Positions 6,490 to 10,996 of a stretch of 10,996 nucleotides of DNA are shown piece by piece; position 1 is the first letter of the stretch; each line of letters starts with the position of its first letter. The notes below the pieces were generated by a model. That model saw nothing but the letters and a program-made list of their open reading frames with translations, was not told where the DNA came from and did not search any database. The DNA comes from Bacillota bacterium (GTDB lineage Bacteria; Bacillota; DTU030; DUMP01). The translations under genes were made by a program, and so were the position numbers. The DNA is taken from positions 1-10,996 of the forward strand of contig JAAYHG010000083.1 of the NCBI GenBank assembly GCA_012735455.1, given 5' to 3'.

Positions 6490-7189
6490 GTTCCCTCGCC
6501 TCCCTGGCTATTTCTGCCGCCGCCCTCCTTACGTAAAGAGGCTCGGCCAGGGCTGGATCCCCCGCTTCACCCTGTGCCAGGCGAAGATGAGCCAGTCGGC
6601 CCAACACGCCCGCCCGGGGGAAACCAAAACCCACAGGCAACTCCCGTAGCAGCACTTCTTGCGCAAAAAAAGCACTGCGGCACAGGCGAGCCCCATCGCC
6701 AAACACCACCACCGGGCCGTCGCCAGCCAAGCTCTTGACCTTTTCGGCCAGTTCGTCCGGCTTTAAGGCCAGGTAACCCGTGAGCGGCACAGGAGGGGGC
6801 GAGTCCCCCCGGTAAAAAGCGGCATAAATATGACCCTGTTTGGCGTCCAAAAGGGGAACCATGAGGTAGTCAGGGCAGGGAACCCCCGCTGCTAAGATAT
6901 CCAAGGTACTAACAGTAACGAGGGGTAAGTCCAGGGACTGGGCCAGCCCTTTAGCCGTACTAAGGCCGATCCTCAGTCCGGTAAAGGACCCCGGCCCTAT
7001 GCCACAGGCCACAGCGCCCAGCTCAGCTGGTTTCAGGTTTTGTTCTCGGAGTAAGATATCTATAACTGGTACCAGACTCTCGGCGTGGCGCCGCCGGGAG
7101 CGCTCATTGTGCTCCACAACAACCTCCCCGTCTTTTAGGAGGGCTACACTAGCTGCGGGCGTGGCTGTCTCCAGGGCCAGAATCCACAC
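6476..7189 (-). CDS. tsaB: tRNA threonylcarbamoyladenosine biosynthesis protein TsaB
   Basis: TsaB (YeaZ) is the inactive ASKHA-fold paralogue that forms a heterodimer with TsaD and is needed for t6A formation. The protein has 237 residues. It begins MWILALETATPAASVALL, the typical phosphate-1-like N-terminus, followed by RRRHAESLVPVI (32-43), CGIGPGSFTGLRIGLSTAKGL (62-82) and LLDAKQGHIYAAFY (113-126). The GTG at 7189 is the only start giving the conserved N-terminus; AAGGAG lies about ten bases before it. The start lies inside tsaE, with an overlap of 41 bp, so the two are very likely translationally coupled. Its 3' end overlaps rimI. The last residues, about 220-237, are charged and probably a flexible tail. 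Confidence 0.94.
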   Translation of the reverse strand: MWILALETATPAASVALLKDGEVVVEHNERSRRRHAESLVPVIDILLREQNLKPAELGAVACGIGPGSFTGLRIGLSTAKGLAQSLDLPLVTVSTLDILAAGVPCPDYLMVPLLDAKQGHIYAAFYRGDSPPPVPLTGYLALKPDELAEKVKSLAGDGPVVVFGDGARLCRSAFFAQEVLLRELPVGFGFPRAGVLGRLAHLRLAQGEAGDPALAEPLYVRRAAAEIAREARERASC

Positions 7190-7637
7190 GAGCCTTCAGC
7201 TCCTTTATCAGCTTCTCGTAGCGCTGCCCCTGGGCCGTAAAGGTAAGGGTGCGGGTGTCACCCTGTCCCTTAAGCTGTACCTTAAGGTGCTCTTTAGGCA
7301 GCCATTCCTGCACCAGATCGCCCCACTCAATCAGGCAAACGCCCTCGTCCTCCAGGTACTCTTCATAGCCCAGGTCTGCCAATTCTACCGGATCATTCAG
7401 TCGGTAAACATCAAAATGATACAGGGGCAGACGTCCGGTGTATTCGTTAATCAAGGTAAAAGTAGGGCTGGTAACCGGTCCTCTCACCCCCAGGCCACGG
7501 GCCACACCGCGACTAAAGGCTGTCTTACCCGCACCCAGTTCGCCACTGAGTACCACCACCATACCTGCAAAAGCCAGGGCTCCTAGCGCCGCTCCAATCT
7601 TTTCGGTTTCTGTTACACTGCTACTCTTAAGACGCAT
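7149..7637 (-). CDS. tsaE: tRNA threonylcarbamoyladenosine biosynthesis ATPase TsaE
   Basis: TsaE (YjeE) is the P-loop ATPase that binds the TsaB-TsaD dimer and drives t6A turnover. From the ATG at 7637 it has 162 residues. Motifs are Walker A GELGAGKT (32-39), SPTFTL (57-62), HFDVYRL (74-80), LGYEEYLEDEGVCLIEW (89-105) and GDLVQEWLP. A longer reading from an ATG at 7679 adds 14 residues. I reject it because that ATG overlaps the -10 element of the operon promoter and would not be transcribed, and because GGGAGGG lies six to seven bases before the 7637 ATG. The C-terminal tail, about the last 14 residues, is encoded in DNA that also codes for the start of TsaB. It is the first gene of the tsaE-tsaB-rimI operon. 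Confidence 0.94.
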   Translation of the reverse strand: MRLKSSSVTETEKIGAALGALAFAGMVVVLSGELGAGKTAFSRGVARGLGVRGPVTSPTFTLINEYTGRLPLYHFDVYRLNDPVELADLGYEEYLEDEGVCLIEWGDLVQEWLPKEHLKVQLKGQGDTRTLTFTAQGQRYEKLIKELKARVDSGPGDSHARS

Positions 7638-7643
7638 AACCCG

Positions 7644-7650
7644 CCCTCCC
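7644..7650 (-). promoter_or_regulatory. Ribosome binding site that fixes the tsaE start
   Basis: GGGAGGG on the minus strand lies six bases before the ATG at 7637. The upstream ATG at 7679 has no comparable site. Confidence 0.7.
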
Positions 7651-7677
7651 GCTCTTAAGCGCCTGCTATCTTTACCC

Positions 7678-7706
7678 ATTATAGGTTAGGCAAGTGGGCA
7701 GGTCAA
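7678..7706 (-). promoter_or_regulatory. Sigma-A-type promoter of the tsaE-tsaB-rimI operon
   Basis: The -35 TTGACC (7706-7701) and the perfect -10 TATAAT (7683-7678) have the optimal 17-bp spacing on the minus strand. Predicted transcription starts near 7671, giving a leader of about 33 nt. It lies 18 bp after the stop codon of the upstream FxLYD-type gene, with no terminator visible between them, so some readthrough from that gene is possible. Confidence 0.75.
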
Positions 7707-7724
7707 GAAAAGCATTTCCGGGAC

Positions 7725-8762
7725 TTAATCAAAGGTTACCTGCCAGGTACAGGCCTGCTTAACCCGGGTTGTGTAGGCAGTATAAGCACGTGTCTCCCCC
7801 GATTCCAGGCTGCTAAGAAATGCCCCGTCCACATCCAGCAAGCGTCCCATGTCATCGTAGAACTCCACCATGACCTTAGTAAAATCGCACCTGGCCTCTC
7901 CCACATTGGTGACCTCCCCAAGCAGGCTCAAGTAGTGAGCTGGACGGTCTCCATAAGGAGAGGGATTGGCTGCAACAAGGGTTATCTCCCGCGGTCGAGA
8001 GAGAAAACCAGGGGCAACCCTAACCCGGTACCAGGAAGCATCACCCCGCAAGGGCAGGATGAGCTTGAAAGGCTTGACAAGAGTGGGGTTAATGCTGTTG
8101 ATATAACCTGCCGTTCGTGCAGTTATTGTTCCATCCTAGGTACCAACCTCCCAGGACACGCGGGTCAGTTCCCGGGCCCACTCACCACTGTTCCAGACAC
8201 GCCCCACAAGATACCAAGCCGGACCCTCCATGAAGGTGCGCCCCTCAACCAGGCCCACTGCCTGCTCTGCACCCTGCGCCGCCAAGAGGATCACCTCTTG
8301 TTCTTCCGAGTAAACCTCGTAGTCCAAAAGCTCGGCAACATCCGTCACCTTAAGACAAGGTTTGCCGTCTCTTAGAGAAAAAGGGGAGCCCAAACCACGT
8401 TCAACACCTTGGTAAGAGGCCACCTGGGAATCTTGCTGTAGCTCCAGAGTACCTGTAGGAAGATTCAAAAGGTACTGGCCCTTTAGAGCTCCCTGCTGGA
8501 CGCTGCCACCAAAAGCTGCACCCACACTGGCAAGACTAACATAACCATCCCATTCCCGTGCCGCACCCAAAAGAAAGCCTACGGCAGAGGGTAGCTCGCT
8601 CAGATCATGCGGCACCTCCAGCAGGCCTGCATCTGTGGAGCCGCTAGCTTGGGGTAAATCCGATAGGGCCTGCACCACTGCAGCAGGCTCAGCTATCCCT
8701 CCGACAGCAAAGGCTACAAACACAAAGGCTACGATGAACAGCCGCAGGACTGAACTCCCCAT
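7725..8762 (-). pseudogene. Exported copper-amine-oxidase-N-like / FxLYD domain protein, interrupted by an in-frame TAG
   Basis: One reading frame of 345 codons from 8762 to 7725 is broken only by TAG at 8138-8136 (codon 209). Upstream: a hydrophobic signal sequence (MGSSVLRLFIVAFVFVAFAV, about 1-25), a low-complexity linker, a region resembling the copper amine oxidase N-terminal (stalk) domain (about 74-160, YVSLASVGAAFGG... and LKVTDVAELLDYEVY), and the start of an FxLYD-like beta domain (WYLVGRVWNSGEWARELTRVSWEVG). Downstream, in the same frame, that domain continues, and a second FxLYD-like domain follows (LSLLGEVTNVGEARCDF...VEFYDDMGRLLD...LSSLESGETRAY). Aligning the two repeats puts the stop where the second repeat has Asp in FYDDMG, so one residue is lost. 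ATG 8762 has AAGGGGTG five bases upstream; GTG 8801 is a weaker start. Domain names come from pattern recognition. It would act outside the cell; no function is known. Translated alone, the first part is 208 residues. Confidence 0.72.
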
Positions 8763-8794
8763 GTTAACACCCCTTGGATTTTTCTCTCTGCTAG

Positions 8795-8811
8795 CTTCCA
8801 CATTTTGGAAG
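8795..8811. repeat. Inverted repeat in the divergent promoter region
   Basis: CTTCCA (8795-8800) and TGGAAG (8806-8811) form a perfect 6-5-6 inverted repeat in the 160-bp gap between the divergent FxLYD-type and serine hydrolase genes. It has the shape of a small operator, but no partner regulator is adjacent. I see no convincing promoter for either gene in this gap. Confidence 0.4.
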
Positions 8812-8907
8812 TAAGGTCCTCCTGTCTTCTTTCGACGTAATCCTCGCTGCAGGGTGGTAATGCTTCCTACCTCTGCATACTACGCTTAATAACCAGGATT
8901 CTATGCC

Positions 8908-8915
8908 AGGAGGTG
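8908..8915 (+). promoter_or_regulatory. Strong ribosome binding site of the serine hydrolase gene
   Basis: AGGAGGTG lies seven bases before the ATG at 8923. It fixes a start that gives no signal peptide. Confidence 0.8.
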
Positions 8916-8922
8916 TTAAGAC

Positions 8923-9705
8923 ATGCTTCTCGAGCAGGAACTCTTCGCGCAGCTCGCAGGACTAACAGGACAGGTCGCCATCTACCTGGAGGATATCCAA
9001 GGTAGCACAGTGTTTTCAGTCAACCCTGAACGTCCCTTCCCCGCTGCCAGTTTGATAAAGGTCCTTATCCTGGCCGCCCTCCTTCGAGCTGCCGCGGCAG
9101 GGGAACTCAGCCTGGAGGAAAAGGTAACATTGAAACCAGAAAACCGGGTCGGTGGAGCCGGCGCCTTAAGCGAACTCAGCCCTGACGTTTCTCTCCCCCT
9201 CAGGGATTTGGGTACGCTGATGATCGTCCAGAGCGACAATGCCGCCACCAACGAGATTCTTGACCGCATCGGTTTTGCTAAGGTAAATACCTAAGCAGCA
9301 GAGCTGGGCCTCAGGTACACGCTCCTGCAGCGCAAGATGATGGACCTGTCCGCCGCCCAAGCCGGAAGGGATAACATCACCTCAGCCGGAGACATGGGTC
9401 TCTTCCTGCGCCTTCTCTACCGGGGACAGGTACTGAGCCCTGTCATCTCAGCAACCATTATCAACACCATGCAGCGCCAGCAAATACGAGACAAACTCCC
9501 TGCCCTAATACCTGAGGACATTGTTATTGCCCACAAAACCGGTGACCTACCGGGAGTGGAACATGATGCCGGTATCATCTACATTCCTAAGCGGCCCTGC
9601 ATTCTGGTAGTGTTAACGGATAACCTGAGCGACAACCGCGCTGGAGCCTGCCTCATCGCCAAGATCGCCAAGAGTGTCTACTCACACTTCTGCCTAGCTG
9701 AATAA
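8923..9705 (+). pseudogene. Class A beta-lactamase-like serine hydrolase, interrupted by an in-frame TAA
   Basis: One frame of 260 codons from 8923 to 9705 is broken by a single TAA at 9292-9294 (codon 124). Before the stop are the SxxK motif SLIK (43-46, in PAASLIKVLIL), a VGGAGALSEL stretch and SDN (104-106, in LMIVQSDNAATN). After it, still in frame, are AELGL, LLQRKMMDLSAAQAGRDN, TSAGDMGLFLRLL and the KTG triad in AHKTGDLPGVEHDAG. All motifs of the penicillin-recognising class A-like fold (COG2367 type) are therefore present, split over two halves. The class A ExxLN omega-loop motif is replaced by MMD...GRDN, and there is no signal peptide, so this group is probably not a conventional secreted beta-lactamase. 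The second half has an ATG at 9337 but no ribosome binding site. The first half alone, 123 residues, would lack KTG and could not be active. Confidence 0.82.
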
Positions 9706-9741
9706 CACTTCCTGGCGTTTTCTTCTTGGAGGGACAGACAA

Positions 9742-9769
9742 AAAAGTGGCCGCAGCTGCGGCCACTTTT
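9742..9769. terminator. Bidirectional Rho-independent terminator, perfect 28-bp palindrome
   Basis: AAAAGTGGCCGCAG is followed directly by its exact complement (centre at 9755/9756). The GC-rich stem is flanked by A-runs and T-runs, so it forms a canonical terminator in both directions. It lies between the convergent serine hydrolase gene (stop at 9705) and the D-aminoacylase gene (stop at 9782) and can serve both. Confidence 0.9.
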
Positions 9770-9781
9770 GTCGGCACGGCT

Positions 9782-10996
9782 TTAGTTTCTCCGCCGCAAG
9801 GCCCTTCCGGCACGAACCCCGGTGAGTTTACCCTCTTTCAGAGCCAGCTGGCCGGCCACCAGCACATACCTGAACCCTTCAGGATACTGGTTGGGCTCGG
9901 CGTAGGTCCCTTTCTCCTCTACCCGGGCAGGGTCAAAGATCGTGATGTCAGCCACCATTCCTTCCCTGATCAACCCGCGGTCCTGGAGCCCCAGCCGCTG
10001 TGCAGGAAGGGAAGTCATTTTCCTGATGGCCTGGGGCAAGGACAGAACCTTCTCCTCCCGTACATACTTACCCAGGAAGCGGGCACAGGTGCCGTATACT
10101 CGCGGGTGAGGTTTGCCGCCGACAATACCGTCCGAGCAGAGAGTCATATACTCACTCTGCATGATCTCTTTCACGTCGTCCTCAGAACCGTAGAAAATCG
10201 TCATGGTTACAGCATCGTCTTCCTCGATCAAAAGGTCGCACACCGCGTCCAACGGGGTCTTGCCTGTTTCCTTGGCAATTTCGGCAATGGACTTGCCTTC
10301 AGCAAACCGGATCTTGTCGCTGATTACAGCGTTCACCATAACATTTTCCCAGCCACAGGTGTCCACCCAGTTTTCCCAACGCTCCGGCTTGATGTTCTCC
10401 TGCACCTGGCGAATCTCTTCCCTGATGGCCGGATCGCGCAGGTTCTCCAGCAGTTTCTTGGTGCCGCCGGTATGGAAGCGCGGCGGAATAACCGCATCCA
10501 GCATGGTACTGCCGGCGATGTAGGGATACTGGTCAAAGGTCACCTCTAACCCCTGAGAACGCACCTCGTCCAAGAGGGCCAGCAACTCCCCTGCCCGACC
10601 CCAATTGCGCCTGCCAGCCACCTTCAGGTGCGAGATGTGCAGCGGGCAGTCCGCCTCTAAGCAGATGCTGGTAACCTCGCGGATGGAATCGAGCACGTAG
10701 TCGGCCTCGTTACGCATATGAACCACAAAGAAACCGCCATAGCTGGCCGCGCCCCGACACAGCTCCACCAACTCAGTTCGCTCCGCATACATCCCAGGTG
10801 GATAGATCAGGCCGGTAGAAAACCCAACTCCACCCTCTTCCATGGCCTGAGCCAGAATTGCCTTCATACGCTCCAACTCGGCCGGTGTAGCCGCGCGATT
10901 CTCCCATCCCAGAGCCATGGCCCGCACAGCCCCGTGTGGCACTAAGGTTAGAGAGTTTGTTGCTGGCTTCACAGCAGCAATGGCGTCCAGATACTC
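9782..10996 (-). CDS. N-acyl-D-amino-acid deacylase (D-aminoacylase), 5' end cut by window
   Basis: This zinc-dependent amidohydrolase of the D-aminoacylase family removes acyl groups from N-acyl-D-amino acids, freeing D-amino acids for catabolism or recycling. The visible part is 404 residues; the frame is open to the window edge, and the GTG at 10972 is internal because EYLDAIAA precedes it in frame. About 125 N-terminal residues, with the first HxH zinc site, are missing. Present are LVPHGAVR (18-25), GFSTGLIYPPGMYA (58-71), FVVHMRNEADY with His93, CPLHISHLK with His120 and His123, TFDQYPYIAGST (153-164), the catalytic Asp289 in LCSDG, KPHPRVYGT (295-303), and a C-terminal composite domain GLIREGMVADITIFDP (341-356). 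The substrate could instead be an N-acyl-D-glutamate or D-aspartate, or another dipeptide-like compound; sequence alone does not tell. Confidence 0.92.
   Translation of the reverse strand, partial: EYLDAIAAVKPATNSLTLVPHGAVRAMALGWENRAATPAELERMKAILAQAMEEGGVGFSTGLIYPPGMYAERTELVELCRGAASYGGFFVVHMRNEADYVLDSIREVTSICLEADCPLHISHLKVAGRRNWGRAGELLALLDEVRSQGLEVTFDQYPYIAGSTMLDAVIPPRFHTGGTKKLLENLRDPAIREEIRQVQENIKPERWENWVDTCGWENVMVNAVISDKIRFAEGKSIAEIAKETGKTPLDAVCDLLIEEDDAVTMTIFYGSEDDVKEIMQSEYMTLCSDGIVGGKPHPRVYGTCARFLGKYVREEKVLSLPQAIRKMTSLPAQRLGLQDRGLIREGMVADITIFDPARVEEKGTYAEPNQYPEGFRYVLVAGQLALKEGKLTGVRAGRALRRRN

Noticed and set aside
8136..9294. Pyrrolysine or selenocysteine recoding at the internal stops
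   Set aside because: One stop is TAG and the other TAA, neither is TGA, no PYLIS- or SECIS-like structure was obvious next to them, and the protein families are not known to use these residues.
8923..9705. A mobile-element insertion breaking the serine hydrolase and FxLYD-type genes
   Set aside because: No inserted DNA, target duplication or transposase is present; each gene is broken by a single codon with the frame kept.
9746..10549. A 267-codon open frame on the plus strand
   Set aside because: It is antisense to the D-aminoacylase gene, shows no recognisable domain, and starts inside the terminator palindrome. The minus-strand frame has all the family motifs.

Overview
The window looks like chromosomal DNA from a Gram-positive, moderately GC-rich Firmicute, probably a clostridial lineage of the Moorella / Desulfotomaculum type. 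The reasons are strong Shine-Dalgarno sites, frequent GTG/TTG starts, sigma-A-type promoters, the tsaE-tsaB-rimI gene order, a copper-amine-oxidase-N/FxLYD-type exported protein, and a signal-less class A beta-lactamase-like serine hydrolase of a kind common in these bacteria. The lineage is inferred from gene content only. I found no tRNA, rRNA, CRISPR array, insertion sequence or phage gene.

Layout from left to right: the 5' part of an osmoprotectant ABC transporter ATPase (1-654, minus) with a clear promoter; a YigZ/IMPACT family protein (851-1444, plus) ending at a Rho-independent terminator; lgt (1528-2301, minus); a 285-bp gene-free stretch with exact DnaA boxes and an unusual repeat structure; tsaD (2587-3600, minus); a CitA/DcuS-type sensor kinase and response regulator (5953-3678, minus, overlapping by 4 bp); a hairpin; the rimI-tsaB-tsaE operon (7637-6034, minus) with a good promoter; an exported FxLYD-type protein gene broken by one in-frame TAG (8762-7725, minus); a serine hydrolase gene broken by one in-frame TAA (8923-9705, plus); a perfect 28-bp palindromic terminator; and the C-terminal three quarters of an N-acyl-D-amino-acid deacylase (10996-9782, minus), cut by the window edge.

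The functional core is tRNA t6A modification: tsaD, tsaB and tsaE supply three parts of the threonylcarbamoyl-transfer machinery, accompanied by the GNAT acetyltransferase gene rimI as is usual in Firmicutes. Here tsaD is separated from tsaEB-rimI by a two-component system on the same strand. The remaining genes are housekeeping (lgt, yigZ), environmental response (osmoprotectant uptake, carboxylate sensing) and amino-acid catabolism (D-aminoacylase).

The most notable observations are the two adjacent divergent genes that each carry a single in-frame stop with intact coding on both sides, and the DnaA-box cluster between lgt and tsaD. I see no clearly novel multi-gene system; most of the window is ordinary chromosome.
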